Position numbers and translations under genes: made by a program. Positions 1-6,500 of a stretch of 6,769 bases of DNA are shown piece by piece. The stretch spans positions 1 through 6,769 of the forward strand of contig JAGHYO010000122.1 of NCBI GenBank assembly GCA_017743605.1, given 5' to 3'. Within the stretch, counting starts at the first letter, position 1. Each line of letters begins with the position of its first letter. The notes below the pieces were generated by a model. The model was not told where the DNA came from and did not search any database. It saw nothing but the letters and a program-made list of their open reading frames with translations. This DNA is from Thermoflexus sp. (lineage in GTDB: Bacteria; Chloroflexota; Anaerolineae; Thermoflexales; Thermoflexaceae).

Positions 1-1287
1 GACGGAGACCAGCTGCCCTCGCCAGTCGCGGTCGCCGTCCTCGAAGAAGACCAGCTTGTTGTTGCGGGTCCGCCCGAACCACTTGCCCTTCTCGTTGCGG
101 TCCTCCACCAGGATCTCCACCGTCTGCCCGATGAGGGCCTCGTTCTTGCGGCGGGAGATCCGCTCGTAGAGCTCCTCCAGCACGCGGAAGCGGCGCTCTT
201 TCTCTTCCGGCGGCACATCGTCGGCCAGGGCGCGCCAGGCCACCGTCCCCGGTCGGGGAGAGTATTTGGCGATGTGCACTACGTCGAACGCCAGCTCCTC
301 CACCAGCCGGTAGGTGTCCATGAACTGCTCCTCGGTCTCGCCGCAGAAGCCGACGATGATGTCCGTGGCGATGGAGGCGTTGGGGATGCGGCAACGGATC
401 TTCTCCACCACGCGCCGGTAGTCGGCCACCGTGTAGCCCCGGCGCATGCGGGCCAGCACCTCATCATTGCCCGCCTGGACCGGGATCTCAATGTGCTCGC
501 AGACCTTTGGCAGCTCCGCCACCGCCTCGATGATCCGGTCGGTCATGAAGCCGGGATGGGAGGTGAGGAAGCGGATGCGCTGGATGCCCTCCACTTCGTG
601 GGCCGTCTGGAGCAGGTCCGCCAGGTCTGGGCCGTCGGGGATATCCTTCCCGTAACGGTCGACGATCTGGCCCAGCAGGGTGACTTCGCGGACGCCCTGT
701 TCGGCCAGGGCGCGCACCTCAGCGACCACCTGGCCCACGGGGCGGCTGCGCTCCGGGCCGCGGCGGTAGGGGATGATGCAGAAGGTGCAGCCGAAGGAGC
801 AGCCGTGGACCACCGGCACATAGGCGGTCACCTTGCGGCCCCGCTCCGAGAGGGGCAGCACCAGCTCCTCGTCCTGGAGCGCGTAGCGGACCATGCGCTC
901 CAGGTCCGCCACCGCCCGGCCCTCATCGACCCGCCGGGCCAGGAACTCCACCAGCGGCCGGGGGTCCGCCGGGGGCATGAAGACGTCCACCCAGGGGAAG
1001 GCTCGACGCAGCCCCTCGTTGCCCTTCACGCCCACCAAGCAGCCCATGACGGCCACCACGCGGTCCGGCCGCCGTTCCTTGAGGGGCCGGACCATGTGGA
1101 GCCATCCGTAGGCCCTCTCCTCGGCCGACTGGCGCACGACGCAGGTGTTGACGACCAGCACCTCGGCTTGCTCCGGCTGCTCGGCCATCTGATAGCCGAG
1201 CTTCTCCAGGGCCGAGGCCAGCCGCTCGCTGTCGGCCACGTTCATCTGGCAGCCAAAGGTGTGGATGTAATACCGCATGCCGCTCAC
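1..1287 (-). CDS. miaB: tRNA-2-methylthio-N6-dimethylallyladenosine synthase, 3' end cut by window
   Basis: Radical SAM methylthiotransferase that adds the 2-methylthio group to i6A37 of tRNAs reading UNN codons. Counting from ATG 1278, the protein opens MRYYIHTFGCQMN. It shows the three auxiliary-cluster cysteines C10, C46 (NTC) and C80 (MGC), then the radical SAM CxxxCxxC at C160, C164 and C167, followed by IIPYRRGPERSRP. Later come TSHP, PVQAGNDEVL, a GETEEQF segment, SPRPGT and the start of a C-terminal TRAM domain. About 429 residues are visible, so roughly 15-25 are missing beyond position 1. Start choice: ATG 1278 has no close ribosome site, whereas in-frame GTG 1287 has GGAGGG 8 nt upstream, so I prefer GTG (adds three residues). 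The usual GFPGETE motif reads GFCGETE here. It is transcribed from its own promoter at 1381-1410, divergently from the HEPN-MNT unit. The family assignment is secure. MiaB rather than another methylthiotransferase rests on the N-terminal YYIHTFGCQMN and on overall layout. Confidence 0.95.
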   Translation of the reverse strand, partial: MSGMRYYIHTFGCQMNVADSERLASALEKLGYQMAEQPEQAEVLVVNTCVVRQSAEERAYGWLHMVRPLKERRPDRVVAVMGCLVGVKGNEGLRRAFPWVDVFMPPADPRPLVEFLARRVDEGRAVADLERMVRYALQDEELVLPLSERGRKVTAYVPVVHGCSFGCTFCIIPYRRGPERSRPVGQVVAEVRALAEQGVREVTLLGQIVDRYGKDIPDGPDLADLLQTAHEVEGIQRIRFLTSHPGFMTDRIIEAVAELPKVCEHIEIPVQAGNDEVLARMRRGYTVADYRRVVEKIRCRIPNASIATDIIVGFCGETEEQFMDTYRLVEELAFDVVHIAKYSPRPGTVAWRALADDVPPEEKERRFRVLEELYERISRRKNEALIGQTVEILVEDRNEKGKWFGRTRNNKLVFFEDGDRDWRGQLVSV

Positions 1288-1380
1288 TTTCCCGTCCCTC
1301 CCGCTGGATTGGGGAGGCCTCACCGTGGAGATTCGCCTAGGCTTTCTCAGATGGGTATCAAAGTGATCGCTTCGCTCATC

Positions 1381-1410
1381 ATTTTAGAGAGATGGGAGAT
1401 GCGCCGTCAA
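1381..1410 (-). promoter_or_regulatory. Sigma-70-like promoter for miaB
   Basis: On the minus strand, TTGACG (1405-1410) and TAAAAT (1381-1386) are separated by 18 bp. Each hexamer has one mismatch to the sigma-70 consensus. Transcription would start near 1375, leaving a leader of about 90 nt before GTG 1287. Nothing else on this strand lies between it and miaB. Confidence 0.6.
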
Positions 1411-1530
1411 ATCCGCCAGGACCAGGGATGAATGCGACCTCTTCGCCAGGCGGTCTCCTCCGGAGGCTTGAGGCCGTTTGTTGAAAAGCGGGATGGATCG
1501 GCAGGCCGGGGGACACCGGAGCGGATCTCT

Positions 1531-1559
1531 GGATCCTGGGTCGGGCGATCCGGTATAAT
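1531..1559 (+). promoter_or_regulatory. Putative promoter of the HEPN-MNT unit
   Basis: A perfect -10 hexamer, TATAAT, lies at 1554-1559 inside CGGTATAATT. The expected -35 position, around 1531-1537, reads GGATCCT and matches the consensus poorly. Transcription would start near 1566, about 28 nt before ATG 1594. The -10 is convincing and the -35 is not, so either the promoter is weak or an activator helps. Confidence 0.45.
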
Positions 1560-1593
1560 TCCCGGCGAAGGATTCGCTCCCTGCGGGGGATCC

Positions 1594-1991
1594 ATGGCCA
1601 ACCGCTGGAAGGACGGGTATGAGCAGGGGAAGCGGGATCGTGAACGGGCGCTCCTGGACATTCAGTATGGATACTACGAATGGGCGTGTTTCACCCTCCA
1701 GCAATCCGCAGAGAAGGTCGTCAAAGCGCTGGGGCTTGCGCTGGGCCTGACGCTGTGGGGGCATTCCCTGACCGAGATGCTGAAGTGGATCGGACAGCGG
1801 ATTGAAGTGCCCCGGAGATCCTGGATCACGCCCGATTGCTGGATTTGTATTACATCCCCCCTCGTTACCCGAACGGATTCCCCTCCGGCAAGCCCGCGGA
1901 CTACTTCACGGAAGCTCAGGCCCGGGAGGCGCTTCGTGCGGCGGATCGAATCATCTGGTTCTGTGACCGTCATCTCCCTGGATCGGGATGA
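1594..1991 (+). pseudogene. HEPN-domain protein (HepT-like), frameshifted near its middle
   Basis: Helical HEPN-domain protein of the type paired with MNT nucleotidyltransferases. In such pairs the HEPN partner is usually an RNase-like toxin. From ATG 1594 the first 72 codons give a typical HEPN N-terminus: GYYEWACFTLQQSAEKVVKA, then LTLWGHSLTEML. Homology then jumps to another frame at the C-run 1810-1813: reading CCG at 1812 gives PEILDHARLLDLYYIPPRYP, then NGFPSGKPADYFTEAQA, ending at TGA 1989-1991. One missing base explains this; a fifth C would restore V-P-P-E-I-L. The repaired protein is about 132 residues, normal for the family. I see no clear R-x(4-6)-H RNase motif; the nearest is an R...DRH stretch at the C-terminus, with different spacing. 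The ribosome site is weak (GGGGGA 3 nt before ATG). The 3' end overlaps the MNT gene by 29 bp. Without the missing base, the N-terminal half reads directly into the MNT gene. Sequencing error, true decay and ribosomal slippage cannot be told apart here. Confidence 0.75.
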
Positions 1992-2325
1992 GCTCCTCCG
2001 GCGGTTGCGGAAGGCGGCCGCCGAGGCCCTGGAGGTCTTCCCGGAGCTCCAGGAGGTGCGGCTGATCGGCTCCCTGGCGACCGGGACGGCCACCGGCACC
2101 AGCGATGCGGACTTGCTGCTCCGGGTGCGGGAGATCTCTGGAAACCCCCTGGAGGTCATGAAGCCGTATTTTTGCTTCTTCTCCCGCCGCCTGGAGGTGG
2201 CCCTAGACCTTTTGTTAGCAGGTCCGGATTTCCCCCCCCGGGCTGGAGGAAGTATTGCGGGGAAGCATCCTGCTGGCCCAGCGCGGCGAATCGGAAGGGA
2301 CGCTGGGCTGAGGGAGCGAGGATAG
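1963..2325 (+). CDS. MNT-type nucleotidyltransferase-domain protein (MntA-like antitoxin), C-terminus frameshifted
   Basis: Small DNA-polymerase-beta-like nucleotidyltransferase. In HepT/MntA pairs the MNT partner neutralises the HEPN toxin by adding AMP to it; that role is inferred here. From GTG 1963 the catalytic signature G36-S37-x10-D48-x-D50 (GSLATGTATGTSDAD) is intact. A third likely metal-binding Asp is D82 in LEVALDLLL. Family-like sequence stops in a run of eight Cs at 2232-2239. The natural C-terminus, PGLEEVLRGSILLAQRGESE, lies one frame over and ends at TGA 2309-2311, which implies one extra C. As read, the protein instead has an unrelated arginine/glycine-rich tail ending at TAG 2323-2325, 120 residues in all against about 115 when repaired. 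The start is uncertain, with no strong ribosome site, but overlap with the HEPN stop is usual for these pairs. Because the upstream HEPN frame is shifted, the same frame is continuous from 1594, so an automatic annotation may show one 243-residue HEPN-MNT fusion. Confidence 0.75.
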   Translation: MTVISLDRDELLRRLRKAAAEALEVFPELQEVRLIGSLATGTATGTSDADLLLRVREISGNPLEVMKPYFCFFSRRLEVALDLLLAGPDFPPRAGGSIAGKHPAGPARRIGRDAGLRERG

Positions 2326-2346
2326 GGGTGCTCTCCCCGCAACTTA

Positions 2347-2368
2347 GGGTTCAATTCCCGCCGGCACC
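2347..2368 (+). other. tRNA T-arm-like 3'-end fragment at the convergent junction
   Basis: The sequence GGGTTCAATTCCC (2347-2359) has the canonical T-loop form: G, then TTCAATT, then C, closed by three G-C pairs. It is followed by GCCGGCACC, resembling an acceptor 3' strand. GGTGC at 2327-2331 could pair with GCACC at 2364-2368. The two outer T-stem pairs fail, no CCA follows, and no D-arm or anticodon arm is visible upstream, so this is not an intact tRNA. It overlaps the last codons of the minus-strand gene ending at 2351. It may be a relic of a tRNA or tmRNA 3' end, or chance. Confidence 0.3.
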
Positions 2369-3709
2369 GGAATCCGGCGGCTGCGGGCCGCGCCCCAGGC
2401 GCTCCATCAGCACGTCGGCCAGGGTGGGGCGGCCGATCTCCTGGATTTCGTAGCGCACCCGGAGCACGGGATGACGCACCCGCAGGATGCGGGTCAGATC
2501 CACCGGCGTGGCGGTTAGCACCAGGTCGCAGGGGGCCCGGTTGATGGTCTCCTCCAGCTCGCGGATCTGCACCGCCCCATACCCCATGGCCGGGAGCACC
2601 GGCCCGGTCTGGGGATAGCGCTGGTAGACCTCCCGGATGCTGCCCACTGCGTAAGGCCGAGGGTCCAGGATCTCGGCCGCCCCGAAGCGCCAGGCGGCCA
2701 CCACCCCTGCCCCATAAGCCATCTCCCCGTGGGTGAGGGTGGGACCGTCTTCCACCACCAAGACCCGCCGGCCGCGGAGGACGTCTGGATCCTCCACGAA
2801 GATGGGCATGGCGGCCTCGATGAGGACCGCTCGGGGGTTGACCTGTCGGACGTTCTCCCGGACCTGACGGATGGCCTCCGGGGAGGCGGTGTCGATCTTG
2901 TTGATCACCACCACGTCGGCCATGTGCAAGTTGGCCTCGCCAGGATGGTAACGCAGCTCGTGGCCCGGGCGGTGGGGATCCGCCACCACGATGTGGAGCT
3001 CGGGGGCGAAGAAGGGGAAGTCGTTGTTCCCTCCGTCCCAGAGGATCAGGTCTCCCTCCTCCTCCGCCGCCCGTAGGATCTGCCTGTAGTCCAGCCCCGC
3101 GTAGACGACGAAGCCGTTGGCCAGATGAGGCTCGTATTCCTCCCGTTCCTCGATGGTGCACTCGTAGCGATCCAGGTCCTCGAAGGAGGCGAAGCGCTGC
3201 ACGACCTGTTTGCGCAGGTCGCCGTAGGGCATCGGGTGGCGCACGATGACCGGACGCCAGCCGAGCTCCCGCAGCAGCCGGGCCACCCGGCGGGTGGTGG
3301 GGCTTTTGCCGCTGCCGGTGCGCACCGCGCCGATGGAGACCACGGGTTTGCGGGATTTCAGCTGGGTGGCGCGGGGGCCCATCAGCCAGAAATCCGCCCC
3401 GGCCGCGTGGGCGATGCTGGCCCGATGCATCACATACTCGTGGCTGACGTCGCTGTAGGCGAAGACCACGCGATCGACCCGAAAGCGGCGGATGAGCTCC
3501 GGGAGCTCCTCCTCGGGGTGGATGGGGATGCCCTCGGGATACAGGGGGCCGGCCAGCTCGGGCGGATACTGGCGCCCTTCGATGTTCGGGATCTGGGCGG
3601 CCGTGAAGGCCACCACCTCGTAATCCGGGTTGTCCCGGAAGAAGACGTTGAAATTGTGGAAATCCCTTCCGGCGGCGCCCATGATGATCACGCGGATGCG
3701 ATCGGCCAT
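2351..3709 (-). CDS. Cyclic 2,3-diphosphoglycerate synthetase-like P-loop GTPase/ATPase
   Basis: A 452-residue soluble protein of the family named after the archaeal cyclic 2,3-diphosphoglycerate synthetase. The archaeal enzyme uses ATP to close 2,3-DPG into a cyclic thermoprotectant. Whether bacterial members do the same is not established, so no symbol is given. The N-terminus is Rossmann-like (RVIIMGAAGRDFHNFN, residues 6-21). The central P-loop is GAVRTGSGKS at 127-136. WDGGNNDFPFF (224-234) resembles a Walker-B/switch region, and NKID (270-273) is the guanine-specificity motif of G-domain proteins, which hints at GTP rather than ATP. The length is close to the archaeal enzyme. ATG 3709 is supported by GGAGG 7 nt upstream. 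It is the last gene of the fabG-to-tatC cluster, 34 bp after tatC. The last few residues (PPDSGAGGN) coincide with a GC hairpin and a tRNA-like sequence, so the extreme C-terminus may be rearranged. Confidence 0.82.
   Translation of the reverse strand: MADRIRVIIMGAAGRDFHNFNVFFRDNPDYEVVAFTAAQIPNIEGRQYPPELAGPLYPEGIPIHPEEELPELIRRFRVDRVVFAYSDVSHEYVMHRASIAHAAGADFWLMGPRATQLKSRKPVVSIGAVRTGSGKSPTTRRVARLLRELGWRPVIVRHPMPYGDLRKQVVQRFASFEDLDRYECTIEEREEYEPHLANGFVVYAGLDYRQILRAAEEEGDLILWDGGNNDFPFFAPELHIVVADPHRPGHELRYHPGEANLHMADVVVINKIDTASPEAIRQVRENVRQVNPRAVLIEAAMPIFVEDPDVLRGRRVLVVEDGPTLTHGEMAYGAGVVAAWRFGAAEILDPRPYAVGSIREVYQRYPQTGPVLPAMGYGAVQIRELEETINRAPCDLVLTATPVDLTRILRVRHPVLRVRYEIQEIGRPTLADVLMERLGRGPQPPDSGAGGN
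2358..2380. repeat. GC-rich 7-bp inverted repeat at the end of the cDPGS-like gene
   Basis: CCGCCGG (2358-2364) and CCGGCGG (2374-2380) form a perfect 7-bp stem with a 9-nt loop. It lies within the last ten codons of the minus-strand gene, just before its stop. No U-tract follows on either strand, so it is at most a weak or factor-dependent 3'-end structure between the convergent transcripts. Confidence 0.4.
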
Positions 3710-3743
3710 GATGCTCCCTCCGAAGCGGGATGAAGCGCATGCG

Positions 3744-4484
<741 letters not shown>

Positions 4485-4773
4485 GGGTGATCCCCGAGGA
4501 GGGAGGCAGCTGATAGGTGGCGACGGTTGGCGGGAGGAAGGTCTCGGGGGGCGTTGTGGCGGCCTGCTCTACCTCCCGGGCGACCTCCTGAACCTCGGCC
4601 TCCCACTCCCGCCGGAACTCTGCGTAAAGGAGCTGGGCCTGACGGGCCCAGCGCCCCAGCTGATAGGCCAGGCGCGGGAGATCCCGTGGCCCCAGCAGGA
4701 TGAAGGCCAGCAGGAAGATGAAGGCCAGCTCCATCGGGCCGATGCCGAACAGGCTTTCCATGGCATGTCCTCC

Positions 4774-5265
4774 TCAGGCCCCGCTCCCATCTCCCCCTTC
4801 GATCTCCTCGGCGATGCTGCCCAGCACGCCGTTGACGAAGCGTGGGGTGCTGTCGGAACCGAAGAGCTTCCCCAGCTCCACCGCCTCGTTGATGGCTACC
4901 GCCGGGCTTGTGCGCCGGGCGATGGTGAATTCAAAGATGGCCATGCGCAGGATGTTGCGGTCGATGATGGCCATCTGGGCCACCGGCCACGCTGGGGCGT
5001 AGCGCTGGATCAGCCGGTCGATCTCCTCACGGTGGGCGAGGACCCCAGTGACGAGCTCCTGGATGAAGGCACGGGCCTCGGCGGGCAAAGGCTCGGCCTG
5101 GAAGCGAGCCGAAAGGACCTCGCCAGGCAGGTGGCCGGCAGCGTCGATCTCGTAAAGGGCCTGCAGGGCCACCGCGCGGGCCCGGCGCAGCAGCGGGATC
5201 CCCCCGCCCTCCCGGGCGCTTCCCTCAGATTCGTTCCTCCGATCCGGAGGCGGTCGACGGGCCAC
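4774..5265 (-). CDS. nusB: Transcription antitermination factor NusB
   Basis: All-helical RNA-binding protein that binds boxA with NusE (ribosomal protein S10) and supports antitermination on rRNA operons. At 163 residues it is slightly long because of a 23-residue polar leader before the usual RRARAVALQALYEID start (27-41). Family signatures follow: AIIDRNILRMAIFEF (99-113), then AVAINEAVELGKLFGSDSTP (122-141) and RFVNGVLGSIAEE (142-154). The start codon is GTG 5265, backed by AGAGGTGG 6 nt upstream. This makes it overlap the Asp23-family gene by 41 bp, so translation is probably coupled. The Asp23-nusB adjacency is also common in Firmicutes, which supports both calls. Confidence 0.95.
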   Translation of the reverse strand: MARRPPPDRRNESEGSAREGGGIPLLRRARAVALQALYEIDAAGHLPGEVLSARFQAEPLPAEARAFIQELVTGVLAHREEIDRLIQRYAPAWPVAQMAIIDRNILRMAIFEFTIARRTSPAVAINEAVELGKLFGSDSTPRFVNGVLGSIAEEIEGGDGSGA

Positions 5266-5626
5266 GGGGTTCCACCTCTACATCCGCGATCAGGATGTTG
5301 ACCGCCTCGATCTCCAGGCCGGTCAGGTCCCGGAGGGCCCGGGCCACTTCTTCCTGGACCTGTTGGGCGACCTCGCGGAAGCGGGCCTCCGGACGCACCA
5401 CCAGGGCGACGTCCACCCGCACCCGATCTTCCACGACCGTCAGGCGCACCCCTTCGGCAAGGGGCCAAGGCCCGACGCGCATCGGGGCCAGGCGCGCGAC
5501 CCCGGGGACCTGTGTGGCGGCCTGCCGGACGATGGTCCGCAGCACTTCGGGGGCAACGATGACGCGGCCGGGGATCGGCGCGCGCTCCTCCATCCCGCCC
5601 ATTCCCGGTTCTCCCTGTCCGCTCAT
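5225..5626 (-). CDS. Asp23/Gls24 family envelope stress-response protein
   Basis: Asp23/Gls24 (DUF322) domain protein, a small family often associated with the membrane or cell envelope stress in Gram-positive bacteria; its molecular function is poorly known. The 133-residue sequence carries the usual core: GRVIVAPEVLRTIVRQAA (20-37), PGVARL (41-46), VRVDVALVVRPEARFREVAQ (69-88), VQEEVARALRDLTGLEIEAV (90-109) and NILIADVE (110-117). A Gly/Met-rich leader precedes it. I chose ATG 5626 because it overlaps the fabG stop as ATGA, a classic coupling junction. GTG 5632, and ATG codons at 5602 and 5593, are in-frame alternatives. The 3' end overlaps nusB by 41 bp. No transmembrane helix is visible, so any membrane role would need a partner. 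Confidence 0.9.
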   Translation of the reverse strand: MSGQGEPGMGGMEERAPIPGRVIVAPEVLRTIVRQAATQVPGVARLAPMRVGPWPLAEGVRLTVVEDRVRVDVALVVRPEARFREVAQQVQEEVARALRDLTGLEIEAVNILIADVEVEPRGPSTASGSEERI

Positions 5627-6372
5627 ACGCACGTCATCCCGCCGTCCACGGTGAGGACCTGGCCGGTGATGAAGGCAGCCTCGTCGGAGGCCAGGAAGGC
5701 CACCGCGTAGGCCACGTCCTCGGGCGTCCCCAGGCGCCCCAGGGGGGTCATCCGCAGGGCGGCCTCCTTGAACTCCTGGGGCAGGGGCTCCGTCAGATCC
5801 GTGGGGATCAGGCCGGGGGCCACCGCGTTGACGGTGATGTTGCGGGAGCCCACCTCTTTGGCCAGGGATTTGGTGAAGCCGATGAGGCCGGCCTTGGCGG
5901 CGGCGTAGTTGGTCTGACCGGCGTTGCCCACCAGGCCGGCGATGGAGGTGATGTGGATGATGCGCCCATAGCGTTGCCGCATCATCGGTCGCAGGGCGGC
6001 CCGCGTGCAGTTGAAGGCGCTCTTCAGGTTGGTGGCCAGGATGAAATCCCAGTCTTCCTCTTTCATCAGGACCAGCAGGTTGTCCCGCGTGGCCCCCGCG
6101 TTGTTGACCAGGATGTCCACGCGGCCGAAGGCTTCCAGGGCGGCGCGGATCAGACGCTCGGCTTCCTCATAGCGGCTGACGTCGGCTTGCACAGCGATGG
6201 CTTGCCCGCCGGCAGCCCGGATGGCCTCTGCCACCTCGCCGGCGGCGGCCTCGTTCTGCCGGTAGTTCACCACGACCCGGGCGCCCCGCCGGGCCAGCTC
6301 TAAGGCGATGGCCCGCCCCAGCCCCCGCGAGGATCCCGTTACCACCGCCACACGGCCCTCCAGATTCCCCAT
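5623..6372 (-). CDS. fabG: 3-oxoacyl-[acyl-carrier-protein] reductase FabG
   Basis: NADPH-dependent short-chain dehydrogenase that reduces 3-ketoacyl-ACP to 3-hydroxyacyl-ACP in type II fatty acid elongation. The 249-residue protein has the complete classical SDR set: cofactor loop TGSSRGLG (12-19), NNAG (90-93), catalytic N115, S143, Y156 and K160 (YAAAK), PG at 186-187, and the family end ITGQVLTVDGGM. NYRQN (36-40) after the second strand fits NADPH preference. ATG 6372 has GGAGG 8 nt upstream. It is the first gene of the minus-strand cluster and couples to the Asp23-family gene through ATGA. SDR enzymes are numerous and no acpP or other fab gene lies beside it here, so another substrate remains possible, but similarity to FabG is strong throughout. 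Confidence 0.9.
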   Translation of the reverse strand: MGNLEGRVAVVTGSSRGLGRAIALELARRGARVVVNYRQNEAAAGEVAEAIRAAGGQAIAVQADVSRYEEAERLIRAALEAFGRVDILVNNAGATRDNLLVLMKEEDWDFILATNLKSAFNCTRAALRPMMRQRYGRIIHITSIAGLVGNAGQTNYAAAKAGLIGFTKSLAKEVGSRNITVNAVAPGLIPTDLTEPLPQEFKEAALRMTPLGRLGTPEDVAYAVAFLASDEAAFITGQVLTVDGGMTCV

Positions 6373-6500
6373 CGAGGCTCCCTCCGGTGTGGAGATAAGA
6401 TCTGCGACAGCCGGAGCCCTCTGGCTACTTGTAGGATTTTACCTCAAAGCAGACAATGAGGATGAGGTGGTTGATCCTCTTTACCAGCAGGGGGATCTCG
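6373..6500. promoter_or_regulatory. Divergent promoter region between fabG and the PP-loop gene
   Basis: These 128 bases separate two divergent genes and are more AT-rich than their surroundings around 6420-6480. On the minus strand TAAAAT at 6436-6441, the same -10 hexamer as at miaB, could serve fabG and the whole cluster, but no good -35 lies 16-18 bp upstream. On the plus strand TTGTAG (6429-6434) and GACAAT (6452-6457) are 17 bp apart, a weak candidate for the PP-loop gene. No operator was recognised. Confidence 0.35.
6377..6386 (-). promoter_or_regulatory. Ribosome binding site of fabG
   Basis: The minus strand reads CGGAGGGAGC, placing GGAGG 8 nt before ATG 6372. The identical ten bases occur before the cDPGS-like gene (3713-3722), with GGAGG 7 nt before ATG 3709. 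These are the two clearest initiation sites in the cluster and fix both starts. Confidence 0.75.

Larger units (their letters stand above)
1288..1593. other. Divergent intergenic region between miaB and the HEPN-MNT unit
   Basis: This stretch of 306 bases has no credible gene. It holds the miaB ribosome site (GGAGGG at 1296-1301, minus strand), the miaB promoter, a perfect 10-bp palindrome CCTCCGGAGG at 1457-1466, and a TATAAT box at 1554-1559 on the plus strand. A frame is open on the plus strand from ATG 1432 into the HEPN gene, but it starts upstream of the TATAAT box and its first 54 codons have no recognisable protein character, so I treat it as non-coding. Confidence 0.6.

Noticed and set aside
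274..1431. Long open frame on the plus strand across miaB
   Set aside because: It is antisense to miaB, whose minus-strand translation carries all cysteine motifs; His/Ala/Gly-rich translation is typical of a GC-rich shadow frame.
1432..1593. N-terminal extension of the HEPN frame from ATG 1432
   Set aside because: It begins upstream of the TATAAT box, has low-complexity translation, and HEPN homology starts only after ATG 1594.
2325..2338. Terminator hairpin GGGG-TGCTCT-CCCC after the MNT gene
   Set aside because: Only a 4-bp stem and no following T-tract, so not supportable as an intrinsic terminator.
1674..3740. 688-codon open frame on the minus strand
   Set aside because: It overlaps the cDPGS-like gene out of frame and runs antisense through HEPN-MNT; its Arg/Gly/Pro-rich translation has no domain.
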